Part shown: positions 8,201-15,575 of the stretch, one piece after another | Layout of the letters: every line of letters starts with the position of its first letter | Numbering within the stretch: the first letter of the stretch is position 1 | Assembly: GCA_963991985.1 (NCBI GenBank) | Contig: CAXDRX010000002.1 | Span: 1-64,000 of the forward strand | Reading direction: 5' to 3' | Source of the DNA: MED-G17 sp963991985 | GTDB lineage: Bacteria > Bacteroidota > Bacteroidia > NS11-12g > UBA9320 | Length of the DNA: 64,000 bases | Position numbers and translations under genes: made by a program | Notes under the pieces: model-generated | Database searches by the model: none | What the model was told of the DNA's origin: nothing | The model's input: the letters and a program-made list of their open reading frames with translations, nothing else

Positions 8201-8264
8201 AATCATATGGCTATCCCCGCCTCAAGAAAGATCCATAAACTTTAATATTTCACTAAAATTTTAA
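5232..8264 (+). CDS. susC: SusC/RagA-family TonB-dependent outer-membrane transporter
   Basis: The protein of about 1010 residues has a signal peptide ending at FGQ, then a carboxypeptidase-like beta-sandwich (ATVRGKVTDASGESLVG... ), a plug domain with the SusC hallmark ADPLYIIDGV-type stretch (here AGDPLYIIDGVAVSQ) and SVEVLKDAAATSIYGSRGSNGVI, and a long 22-strand barrel ending in ...NFNISLKF. It imports oligosaccharides through the outer membrane using TonB energy. Neighbouring genes point to alpha-glucan oligosaccharides. ATG 5232 and ATG 5244 are both reasonable starts; 5244 suits the inferred promoter better. It leads an operon with susD one base downstream and is preceded by operator A. 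Confidence 0.95.
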   Translation: MLKRMSKIVLLVFSVCFVSNVLFGQATVRGKVTDASGESLVGCAIKVLSTSKGAVSNEDGRYAIQLPAGDYVLEVEYIGFLKKQKALKLKNQSVVTLDFVLEEDVSSLNEFVAIGYGQKRKSELIGSIVKVDGDELAEMPTPSFENALQGKVAGLDLLGSGGIAGSGSLIRIRGVASISSAGDPLYIIDGVAVSQDYFRDGNSGAMNSNPLAALNPQDIESVEVLKDAAATSIYGSRGSNGVILITTKNAKKEGWSFELNSRISSTSPTYRPNMLETDDYLQLYQEAWENDGGVGLAPLPNGISWEDARKTNTNWVDELLGNGLKQLYSVGTFYKKKDFNAYFNVTRDATQGILTGNEYNKNAVRLNLEFKPLKNMTLKMSNGLTLAENKRVNAGWSGGLGSAMSTALPIYPIKDSTGNWSLSHANPVAGNELIDWEENEIRYLNSLSLNYNITDKLSFRLSGGFDYSKMVDDIFEPYLFSGGSLDTGVARRGIGKKRTATYNAVASYQVLDDEQNKLSVLFGSERIFENNGGSFYMRDSMTASFLEKGLSEDSSTLSGGASYALQSVFTRVEYQRNGKYFGNIVLRTDGSSRFGPDKRWGFFPAVGTGWIISKEKFMRRLPKINYLKLKAGFGISGNMPPDNDLWRQTWIGTTNNINYGGNPTAYPIRLENPNLQWDESYITDITLEGGAFKNRITWEVSAYNKLTKQVLSQLSTPSSLGFGSTWVNGLDIRNRGIEVLLTTRNIVKPNLYWETQFSISRNYNELLSLGVYQADAISGGTNDTRVIIGEPIGTNFLVRFSHIDQQTGRPVYLDAEGNTTSQWKNTNRVPVGSVIPKAFGSLVNNVRYKNWNLNINVYYKLGGNVYNSSLKRQNGVVTDWNMTTDYFDRWTQPGDDAKYPKLSMNTDEYGLPNDPYQNNHTLFLSEVNYFRLRNLGLSYTFPQSKLGDRLNSLSVGASLFNFFTFTQFVGADPEIARDFDNPTDRNMSGGIIWLSPPQERSINFNISLKF

Positions 8265-8265
8265 T

Positions 8266-9612
8266 ATGAAACGAAACATCTATCTATTTGTATTCATTGC
8301 TCTATTTTCAAGTTCATGCTTGGAGTTTGATACAGAAGGCGATATTGTTACCAAGAAAGAAGCACTCAACTCGGCAGATGATTTGAAAGCTGTTTTGAAT
8401 TCGTGTTATGATGAATTTACCAACATTATGAACGGGACCGTTCAAGGGGCGCATGAGCTTTTGGGAGACCATTTGGCAGAACCTCCTTCGGGTGCCATTA
8501 CAGAAGTAACCATTTTCAATCGAAGCACAATTTCATTTAGAACGGCCGACCGAATCATCAGGGACCTTTACAATTGTATTTACCGCTTGCATGTATTTAC
8601 AGAAAACTTGGATTTGTTCGCCGATGAATTGAATGTGAGTCAACTGACGGCCGAAGCCTATTTTTTACGGGCTTATTGTCATTGGGAATTGGTAAAGCTT
8701 TGGGCCCAACCATACGGTTATACAGAAAACAACAATCACCCTGGGGTTGCGATTAGACTAAAATCTGCGTATGAGGTAAAGGAGAGAAGCACTGTGGCAG
8801 AAGTGTATGCCCAAATCATAAAAGATTTGGAATATAGCTTGCAAAACTTACCAGAGGAAAATGGGGTTTATGCCGATAAAGAGGCTGCCCTTGGTCTTCT
8901 TTCGAAGGTATATTTTACCATGAATGATTTTGAAAAAACCATTCAGTATAGCGCACAAGTTTTGTCCAATGGAATCCACTATATGGCTGATTCTTTGGAT
9001 TTTTTCACAAGCAACCATATGGGAGAGGGCATCTTTATTTCTTCTTCTACTAGCGCTTCTACAGACAATCGCTCAAGAGTGTTTACACAAGGATATCAAG
9101 GCTTGCCTCCAACCATGCGACCTTCACGTTTGGCCTATGATCTATTTGCCGATACTGCCGATTCGCGCAATGCATGGTTAGAAATTGTAGATGAGGGTCA
9201 ACCCAATGAATCTTTTTTGTGCAACCGTTTCAAAAAAACATTTTTTAACATTCCCCTTGTTTCTGCGACAGAATTGGCGCTAAACCATGCGGAGGCAGCA
9301 CTGATTTCAGAAAATACAGATGCCCTAAACGTGGCCATTCAAAACATCAATTTTATAAGAAAAAGAGCCTATGGTTCTTCTGTTGCAGATTTGGATGCGA
9401 CGACCCTTACTTTGGAAGAAATTCGAAAGGAAAGAACTCGAGAATTGGCCTTTACCGGTGATCGGACAACACAGCTGAAAAGACGAGGTGTTTTGGGTGA
9501 GAGCATAAACATAAGAGGAGCAAGCTGGGATTGTAATGGAATGGTTTTGCAATTTCCTGCCAGCGACAATACAACAAATCATGGACTAAACCCAGAAGGA
9601 GGGTGTAACTAA
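8266..9612 (+). CDS. susD: SusD/RagB-family starch-binding lipoprotein
   Basis: The 448-residue lipoprotein has a lipobox FSSSC at about residue 18. It shows the SusD pattern: an N-terminal segment with LNSADDLKAVLNSCYDEF, the TPR-like TAEAYFLRAYCHWELVKLW motif, and a C-terminal RKERTRELAFTGDRTTQLKRRG signature. SusD forms the lid over the SusC barrel and binds glycan at the cell surface. It starts one base after the susC stop, so the two are translationally linked. At 448 residues it is shorter than many SusD proteins but complete. Confidence 0.95.
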   Translation: MKRNIYLFVFIALFSSSCLEFDTEGDIVTKKEALNSADDLKAVLNSCYDEFTNIMNGTVQGAHELLGDHLAEPPSGAITEVTIFNRSTISFRTADRIIRDLYNCIYRLHVFTENLDLFADELNVSQLTAEAYFLRAYCHWELVKLWAQPYGYTENNNHPGVAIRLKSAYEVKERSTVAEVYAQIIKDLEYSLQNLPEENGVYADKEAALGLLSKVYFTMNDFEKTIQYSAQVLSNGIHYMADSLDFFTSNHMGEGIFISSSTSASTDNRSRVFTQGYQGLPPTMRPSRLAYDLFADTADSRNAWLEIVDEGQPNESFLCNRFKKTFFNIPLVSATELALNHAEAALISENTDALNVAIQNINFIRKRAYGSSVADLDATTLTLEEIRKERTRELAFTGDRTTQLKRRGVLGESINIRGASWDCNGMVLQFPASDNTTNHGLNPEGGCN

Positions 9613-9619
9613 AAATCAA

Positions 9620-10105
9620 ATGAATACAATGAAAATACAAAACATAATCTTTGTTCTTATCGCAGTAGCTACTTTTTCTTGCAGTGAAGACAGACCAAAG
9701 CTAGGACCGCCCTCTAGCAAGCTAGCAGGCATCAATGATACTTGGGTTTTAACGGGCGTTGAGCAGTTGGATGAAAATGCCACTAGAAACAACATATTGG
9801 ATGTTTCGAGCGTCTACATTGGCTCAATTCCAACAGAAATAAGTTTCGATTCAGACAGTTTTACTTATGTAGTGATCGCAGGAACGTCTCCAAACTTTAT
9901 GGGCGATTCGGGCACATGGTCTTTTGATGACAACAACTATCCCACTCTTTTTACCATAACCCACGATGGAATAACCGAGAGATGTTCTCTAAACCGAACC
10001 GTCAGAACAGTTGACCAGACCTTAGAATTTAAATATTCTAGGTATTGTGATCCCGATTTAAGCAAAAAAACAGTTTCCTACAATTATACTTTTACAAGAA
10101 AATGA
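9620..10105 (+). CDS. Lipocalin-like surface lipoprotein (DUF5004-like)
   Basis: The 161-residue protein has a signal peptide ending in a lipobox (TFSCSE). The mature part looks like a small lipocalin-type beta-barrel: INDTWVLTGVEQLDE near the start, GTWSFDDNNYPTLFTI in the middle and a C-terminal YNYTFTRK strand. This layout resembles DUF5004 proteins found beside susCD pairs, but I am not certain of the family. It lies 7 nt after susD and overlaps the next gene by 4 nt, so it belongs to the same operon. A role in glycan binding or in stabilising the complex is a guess. Confidence 0.6.
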   Translation: MNTMKIQNIIFVLIAVATFSCSEDRPKLGPPSSKLAGINDTWVLTGVEQLDENATRNNILDVSSVYIGSIPTEISFDSDSFTYVVIAGTSPNFMGDSGTWSFDDNNYPTLFTITHDGITERCSLNRTVRTVDQTLEFKYSRYCDPDLSKKTVSYNYTFTRK

Positions 10106-11001
10106 AAAAAATAATTCTACTTTACCTTGGCACTTTATGTTCGATGCATGCTTTTTCTCAGGCAGCCTATTTGGCCGATCCAGAGAATTTTGATCCTGAA
10201 AGTGAAATAAAAATAATGATAGATACCAAATTGTTAGATGCTTCATTGGAACACGTGCAAGGGTTGAATGAGGCAATAAGCAATGGGGAAGATATGTTTA
10301 TCTGGACATGGAAACCAAACGAGCATGGAGAGGGACATCCTTTAGTCAATGGAATAGGTGCTCAAGCATGGAAAAATTCAAATGATGCGCTAAAAATGAC
10401 CAATGAAGGTGATGGGATTTTTAGCTTTTCCATGGTGCCCACAGAATTTTATGAGGTTGACGCACAAACGGTATATGATGAAGATTTTTCCCTGCTCATC
10501 AAGCCCAAAGACGGAGGTGGTTATGGGGATCCAGACATAAAATCGGAAGATTTAAAGATTGTTGTAAATCCACCCGCGGGGCCTATCGTAAAAATAAAAA
10601 GTTTTCCTTCGGCCATAGGTTCAGGATTGGATGGGGATACGCTTGGAACTGACCAATTGGATGTATTTAGTTTGATTTATGACAATGCTGGTGAAACAAA
10701 AGAGTCATTGAAAGGAGTTGATGTTTTGTATATTTATCCTGAAGTTGTACTCAAAGGGGGCGAAATTTTGAAGATTGCTGGCAATGCAAAAAAAGTTGCC
10801 GATTTCCCTGAATTACAAATGAAATCAGATGGAGATGGCGTATTTATCATTAGCTTTATTCCTCAATATTTTTTCAAGCTTAGTGAAAATCAAAGTATTG
10901 AATCAATGCAATTTACCATCACCCGACCCAACTTGGTAAATTCGGATGATGTTGTCGACGAGGTAAGCATTTTCTTTATCAACGCCAATGTGTGTCGATA
11001 G
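10102..11001 (+). CDS. Two-module secreted glycan-binding protein in SusE position
   Basis: The 299-residue protein has a type I signal peptide (cleavage after AFSQ) and no lipobox. It appears to hold two related modules: the first with DALKMTNEGDGIFSFSMVP, the second with ELQMKSDGDGVFIISFIP, suggesting an internal duplication. The first module also resembles the N-terminal module of the GH13 at 11007-13730 (a tryptophan-rich segment before a TLKYHI-type strand). It stands where susE/susF binding proteins stand in starch loci. Unlike SusE/F it lacks a lipid anchor and has no visible T9SS sorting domain, so how it is held at the surface is unclear. It ends convergently with the GH13 gene. Confidence 0.6.
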   Translation: MKKIILLYLGTLCSMHAFSQAAYLADPENFDPESEIKIMIDTKLLDASLEHVQGLNEAISNGEDMFIWTWKPNEHGEGHPLVNGIGAQAWKNSNDALKMTNEGDGIFSFSMVPTEFYEVDAQTVYDEDFSLLIKPKDGGGYGDPDIKSEDLKIVVNPPAGPIVKIKSFPSAIGSGLDGDTLGTDQLDVFSLIYDNAGETKESLKGVDVLYIYPEVVLKGGEILKIAGNAKKVADFPELQMKSDGDGVFIISFIPQYFFKLSENQSIESMQFTITRPNLVNSDDVVDEVSIFFINANVCR

Positions 11002-11006
11002 TTGAA

Positions 11007-13730
11007 TTATTCAACCAAAACACGTTCGTGGTATCGTTTGTTTTTACCAATGATTTCAAAGGTATAAAGTCCTTTGGGTAGATGAATAAGGTTCGATTTT
11101 TGATGGAACAATATCATCTTTCCAACTTGATCGTAAACCCGAATGTACTGTATTCCTTTCCCTTCGATGTGTATTTTTCCTTGGCTGGGGTTTGGGTAGA
11201 TTTTTGGTGCAAGGTCAGGGGCTACCTGTTTGGGCGGAAAGCTATTTGTTGATTCTTTTTCTGGGCGCAATGTGCTGTAAAGTCGATGTTCTCCTGCTTT
11301 GAAATTGAATTGCATTTCGGTATTGTCCACTTGTATGCTATCACCCGTAAGGAGATCGTACCAAGTGCCTGTTTTTTGAAACCCCGTATTCATCGTTCTT
11401 GAAGTCAAATCAAAATTTCCAAGTGCCAAAAAGTTTTCGCTTCCGTTCAACCAAATTCTTTTGGTTTTTCCCCCAAGATCTAATGAATAATTGTTGCTTT
11501 TGAAAGCATTTTGTTCTGTTTTTAGTTGAGCCAACTTTGAAATGTGTAGGTACAGTTCCTTTCTCTTACCGTTTTGAAAATAATCCCACCGAATGGGTTT
11601 GTTTCCGGTTCTTCCGTTATAGTCTATGCTAAAATCATAGCCCACTTCACCGAATTGCCAAATCATTTTTGGTCCTGGCATCGCAAAGAAAAATGTTGCC
11701 GCCAGTTTCATTCTGTCTATGGCTGTTTCCAAATCTTTGGTGTTGTAGTTTCCATAACTTCCTCCATATTTCATGGTTTTTGTCATCAATCGTTCTTCAT
11801 CATGGCTTTCCCAATAGCTAACCAGGTTTGGATTTTGCCAATCTCTTTTTTTGTAGTCTCCCCAAGAGAAGTCAGCATCGTAGCCCATAATGGCTTCATT
11901 AAACTCGTGAACCATATTGCCCCAGATCATAAAACCTTCATTGGCCAAAACTTTTTCCTCATTGTTGTTTGCGAAATGCTCCAAAATAAGGAAGAGGTCA
12001 TTGTCTGTTTGAGAAAGTTCATTTTTCATGCGTTTGAGGAGATCAATTCGCGATTGGTCGTAACTTCCCCAAGCCCCTACATCGCTTCCATAATCTTTTT
12101 GCGTAAAACCTTTCGATAGGTCGAAACGAAATCCATCAAAGTGATAATCCGTTACCCATTTTTTTAAGATTTGATCCATCCATTGTTTGGTGTATTCACT
12201 TTCGTGATTGAAATCATAACCCACATTGAATGGATGTTTTTCAATAGGATTTAGCCATGGATTCGAAGCCTTCGGTCTAAAATTGCTTGGATCCCAATAA
12301 AGTTTGCACAAAGGACTCTGGCTAAAAGCATGATTAAATACAACATCACAGATGACAGCAATACCTCTATTGTGGCATGAGTCAACAAATGATTTTAAAG
12401 CATTTCTTGTGCCATAATATTTGTCCACTGCACCATGAAATGATGGATTGTATCCCCAACTTTCGTTGCCCTCAAATTCATTAATAGGCATAAGCTCAAT
12501 GGCATTGATGCCAAGGTCTTGGAGATAATCTAAAGAGTCAATAAGGGTGGAATAGTTGTGTGCTTCCACAAAATCTCTAATCAATAGTTCGTAAATAATC
12601 AAATCTTCTTTTTGTGGTCTTGTATAATCTTGGTCATTCCATTGATAATTGTCGTAAATCGGTGGAATCAGTGTAACGGCTTCACTGGTTTTATTTTCAG
12701 GATATTTTTCTAAGTTGGGGTAGGTAGTATTGTCGATGTACTTGTCGTTCCAAGGATCTAAAATAATTTCACTATAAGGATCGGCTATTCTTAAGTTGCC
12801 GTCTACCAGATATTGAAAAGCAAAGGATTGGTTGGGATCAATATCGTTCAGTTCTATCCAAAAGGAATGCTTGTCGGGTGTTTTGAAAAGTTGAAATTTA
12901 GAAGAGGGTGTCCAATGGTTAAAATCTCCAAGAAGCAAAACAAAGTTTTTATTGGGTGCAATAAGTGACAAGGTTATTTTGTTGCTTCCTACAATATTGA
13001 TTCCTGGTTTTATTCCACTGGGAAGTTCTTTTATTGGTGAATTGCCGATGACAACAAGTCTGCTTGTATCATAAACCACCTCATTATTGGCTTCTGTTTT
13101 TAGTATGATTTGGTGATCTCCATTGGAAAAATAATGCTTCAAAGCAATGGAAGTACCCATTGCTGATTTGACAGAAATTCCATCAATGAAAAAAGTATTT
13201 TTGGCGTAGATGGAAGATGCGCCCTCCACCCGTATGCTATCGGCTTTGGTCACAATTTTGTTTTGTTCAGGACCAATGATTTTATTATTGATGCTTCCAT
13301 TGGGAAACTCATAGTAGATATCACCACCATCGGCAGCTCTTCCTACCTTACTTCCGTCTTGATTTCGAAAAACAAAGGCCAATTTTTCGATGGTTTCATT
13401 GAGTGGCAAACTGTAAAATGTTCGAATATGGTATTTTAGAGTATAAATATTTTTTGCTGTTTCTGTCATGAGCACTTTGTTGTCAAAAGCACCCCAATTT
13501 CCTTGAACATGTCTCCAATCGGTAGATGTTTTGCTTAAGTTGGTAATGAGTCCAGCATGTGCAAATACCAAAGGAGGTCCTAAATTGCTCAATGCGCCAT
13601 TTCCTTCATTGGCGTTGAAAGTAATGGTTAAGGTGTCTTCTGCAGAAGGGAAGATTGGAGAAATACTCAATACTTGACTTTTCAGTGAAAAGCCAAACAA
13701 GAGAAAGCTCATTAGAAATATATTTTTCAT
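11007..13730 (-). CDS. T9SS-secreted GH13 alpha-amylase
   Basis: The 907-residue enzyme has a signal peptide, an N-terminal beta-sandwich module, a CBM48/E-set-like module with VLLLGDFNHWTP, a GH13 barrel from about residue 375, and a C-terminal type A sorting domain beginning IYPNPSQGK (last about 75 residues). The GH13 motifs are intact: VICDVVFNH, D537 nucleophile in GFRFDLSKG, E584 acid/base in FLILEHF, and D644 in WESHDEERL. It should hydrolyse alpha-1,4 (or 1,6) glucan outside the cell after export by T9SS. It lies downstream of the binding-protein gene at 13797-15512, separated by a strong hairpin. It is likely under operator B. Confidence 0.93.
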   Translation of the reverse strand: MKNIFLMSFLLFGFSLKSQVLSISPIFPSAEDTLTITFNANEGNGALSNLGPPLVFAHAGLITNLSKTSTDWRHVQGNWGAFDNKVLMTETAKNIYTLKYHIRTFYSLPLNETIEKLAFVFRNQDGSKVGRAADGGDIYYEFPNGSINNKIIGPEQNKIVTKADSIRVEGASSIYAKNTFFIDGISVKSAMGTSIALKHYFSNGDHQIILKTEANNEVVYDTSRLVVIGNSPIKELPSGIKPGINIVGSNKITLSLIAPNKNFVLLLGDFNHWTPSSKFQLFKTPDKHSFWIELNDIDPNQSFAFQYLVDGNLRIADPYSEIILDPWNDKYIDNTTYPNLEKYPENKTSEAVTLIPPIYDNYQWNDQDYTRPQKEDLIIYELLIRDFVEAHNYSTLIDSLDYLQDLGINAIELMPINEFEGNESWGYNPSFHGAVDKYYGTRNALKSFVDSCHNRGIAVICDVVFNHAFSQSPLCKLYWDPSNFRPKASNPWLNPIEKHPFNVGYDFNHESEYTKQWMDQILKKWVTDYHFDGFRFDLSKGFTQKDYGSDVGAWGSYDQSRIDLLKRMKNELSQTDNDLFLILEHFANNNEEKVLANEGFMIWGNMVHEFNEAIMGYDADFSWGDYKKRDWQNPNLVSYWESHDEERLMTKTMKYGGSYGNYNTKDLETAIDRMKLAATFFFAMPGPKMIWQFGEVGYDFSIDYNGRTGNKPIRWDYFQNGKRKELYLHISKLAQLKTEQNAFKSNNYSLDLGGKTKRIWLNGSENFLALGNFDLTSRTMNTGFQKTGTWYDLLTGDSIQVDNTEMQFNFKAGEHRLYSTLRPEKESTNSFPPKQVAPDLAPKIYPNPSQGKIHIEGKGIQYIRVYDQVGKMILFHQKSNLIHLPKGLYTFEIIGKNKRYHERVLVE

Positions 13731-13744
13731 TGGATGGTAAAAAT

Positions 13745-13782
13745 AAAAAAGGGTAGGACAAATATTTGTCCTACCCTTTTTT
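13745..13782 (-). terminator. Perfect 26-bp hairpin with A/T flanks
   Basis: The stem GGGTAGGACAAAT (13751-13763) is followed by its exact reverse complement to 13776, flanked by six A on one side and six T on the other, so it could terminate in both directions. It lies between two codirectional reverse-strand genes, just after the stop at 13797 and before the start at 13730. It may act as a leaky terminator that lowers expression of the GH13 relative to the binding protein. Confidence 0.8.
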
Positions 13783-13796
13783 ATGATGATTTTTTA

Positions 13797-15512
13797 TTAT
13801 TTGATGATTAATTTTTGTGTAGCCACTTGGTTGAGGTTGTTAACAACTCTTACCAAATACATTCCTTTTCCGAAAGAAGCCACGTCAATAGATACTGTTG
13901 CTTTATTGTTTGTCACGAGAGACTTAATGCAACGACCATAGATGTCCAAAACTTCGACATTGTTGATCAGAGAATTTTCTAGATAAAGCGATACTGTATT
14001 TTTTGCAGGGTTGGGGTACATTTTGAATTGGTTCATATGAATCCCATCGATAGAGGCGGTAGAAATATTGCATGATCCATAGATGTAGGTAGGTAGCGTT
14101 GTATCGCCCATTCGACCAGAGGTGTTGAACACCCTGTTCCAACCACCCAATCCATTGCCAGAACCGCAACCGGCTGTCTCAAAATCGTATTCCTCTTTGC
14201 CCGCTTCTTCTCCTCCATTGAAATAAACATATTGATATTCGCCAACTTCTACTTTTTCAAAAGTGATTTCATAGATATCTGCATTCCAAGAAGTAGGTTT
14301 AAGTTCAAAGGAGTCTTTTACCCAAGCTGGACTGGTAAAATTTCCAGCAATGAACAAACCATTGGCATCTACAATTTCATTGCTCATATCTACCCTAAAA
14401 GTCATATTTATTGGTGGGAGTTTTACTGGGCAATCTTCCGTACATTCTCCAAAACAAGTGGAAAAATCTACCGACAAAATATCTGATTTTGCGTCACCGT
14501 TTCCACTAACTTCAATCTCTCTGTTTCCACCTACATTACATGCCGAAGGAACATTTTCTTCAAAACCCCAAGCATTTCCATTTAGGAATTTGAACTGATA
14601 GCTTCCTGCAGGAACCCTGAGCGTTACACTGTAAATGTTGTCGCCATTGTCATCAGATAGGTTTGTGGCACCTGGGTCCCAACCTTGTAATGAGCCTGCA
14701 ATATGAACACCGTTGGCATCAATGGCATCTTCATTCTGCATATTCACATTGAATGTGACATCGATAGAGTCAACAGGTAAGCATTGGTTGAAGGCCACAA
14801 AGTAAGAAGCTTTGAGATTCCCATCGTTTACATTATCACCATTGCCTGATAGTTTTACTTCTCGATTCCCACCTACATTGCACTCCGAAGGAATTTGACT
14901 TTCATCTTTCCCCCATGCGTCACCATTTACAAATTTAAATTGGTAGGTTCCTTGCGTTACACGGACTGTTGTTTCCCAAATATCGCCTGAGGTATTTGTT
15001 AGTTTTGTTTTTGCTGGGTCCCAACCCTGAAATGCGCCGGCAACGTGCACGCCTGCTGGATCAACAGTTTGTCCGCTCATATCTACTTTTAAGGTCCAAT
15101 CAAAGGTATCTATGGCTGTTGGACAAGGGTCGCAAGTTCCAAAACAAACAAGGTCTGTGGTCACATTGGTCGTAGCCACGGTTAGCCCTCTATTTCCGTT
15201 GGTTGCACAACTTCCTGGAACGCTTTCGTCACCTCCCCAAGCATTTCCATTTACGAATTTGTATTCGTAGTCACCAGCGGGAAGCTGAACCGTTAAGGTG
15301 TAAACACCATCTCCGTCGTCATCTTTGAGCGGGTGGTCGCCAGGGCGCCAGTTTCCCATACCATCCACTGCATCTTGGAAATTACCTGCAATATGAACGC
15401 CATTACCGCTCACGGTTTGGGTGTTCATATCCACCTGAAAGGTTACATCTACTTGTGCTTTACTCACAAAGAAAAATGTACTTAGAACTAAAAAAGTGTA
15501 TAGTTTTCGCAT
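13797..15512 (-). CDS. Four-module T9SS-secreted carbohydrate-binding protein
   Basis: The 571-residue protein has a signal peptide, four beta-sandwich modules of about 105-120 residues and a C-terminal sorting domain (MYPNPAKNTVSLYLEN...). The modules start near residues 21, 140, 250 and 368. Each has a VDMxxxxV..GVHIAG-type start, and the first three have a YxFKFVNGNAWG-type motif followed by a Cys-containing segment with NRE or NRG; the fourth is more diverged. The fold resembles starch-binding CBM20/CBM48 modules. No catalytic domain is present. With the secreted GH13 gene directly downstream it probably binds glucan at the cell surface or in the medium. It is the first gene after operator B on the reverse strand. 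Confidence 0.8.
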   Translation of the reverse strand: MRKLYTFLVLSTFFFVSKAQVDVTFQVDMNTQTVSGNGVHIAGNFQDAVDGMGNWRPGDHPLKDDDGDGVYTLTVQLPAGDYEYKFVNGNAWGGDESVPGSCATNGNRGLTVATTNVTTDLVCFGTCDPCPTAIDTFDWTLKVDMSGQTVDPAGVHVAGAFQGWDPAKTKLTNTSGDIWETTVRVTQGTYQFKFVNGDAWGKDESQIPSECNVGGNREVKLSGNGDNVNDGNLKASYFVAFNQCLPVDSIDVTFNVNMQNEDAIDANGVHIAGSLQGWDPGATNLSDDNGDNIYSVTLRVPAGSYQFKFLNGNAWGFEENVPSACNVGGNREIEVSGNGDAKSDILSVDFSTCFGECTEDCPVKLPPINMTFRVDMSNEIVDANGLFIAGNFTSPAWVKDSFELKPTSWNADIYEITFEKVEVGEYQYVYFNGGEEAGKEEYDFETAGCGSGNGLGGWNRVFNTSGRMGDTTLPTYIYGSCNISTASIDGIHMNQFKMYPNPAKNTVSLYLENSLINNVEVLDIYGRCIKSLVTNNKATVSIDVASFGKGMYLVRVVNNLNQVATQKLIIK

Positions 15513-15539
15513 TGTTAATTTATTTATAAATTTAAATAT

Positions 15540-15560
15540 AATGTGTATTTATGACACTAA
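15540..15560. promoter_or_regulatory. 21-bp palindromic operator, site B (divergent)
   Basis: AATGTGT, spacer ATTTATG, ACACTAA. The right half matches the consensus fully and the left half keeps GTGT. It lies between the divergent binding-protein gene (reverse) and GH13 gene (forward), so one site could control both. Confidence 0.7.
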
Positions 15561-15563
15561 GCA

Positions 15564-15571
15564 TATTTTTG
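15564..15571 (+). promoter_or_regulatory. -7 promoter element for the exported GH13 gene
   Basis: TATTTTTG matches TAnnTTTG exactly. It ends 4 nt before the ATG at 15576, consistent with a leaderless transcript, and lies 4 bp after operator B. Confidence 0.5.
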
Positions 15572-15575
15572 AATT

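Noticed and set aside
11001..11015. GTTGAATTATTCAAC palindrome spanning the stop codons of two convergent genes.
   Set aside because: The stem is AT-rich with a 1-nt loop and no T-run, so I cannot support it as a terminator.
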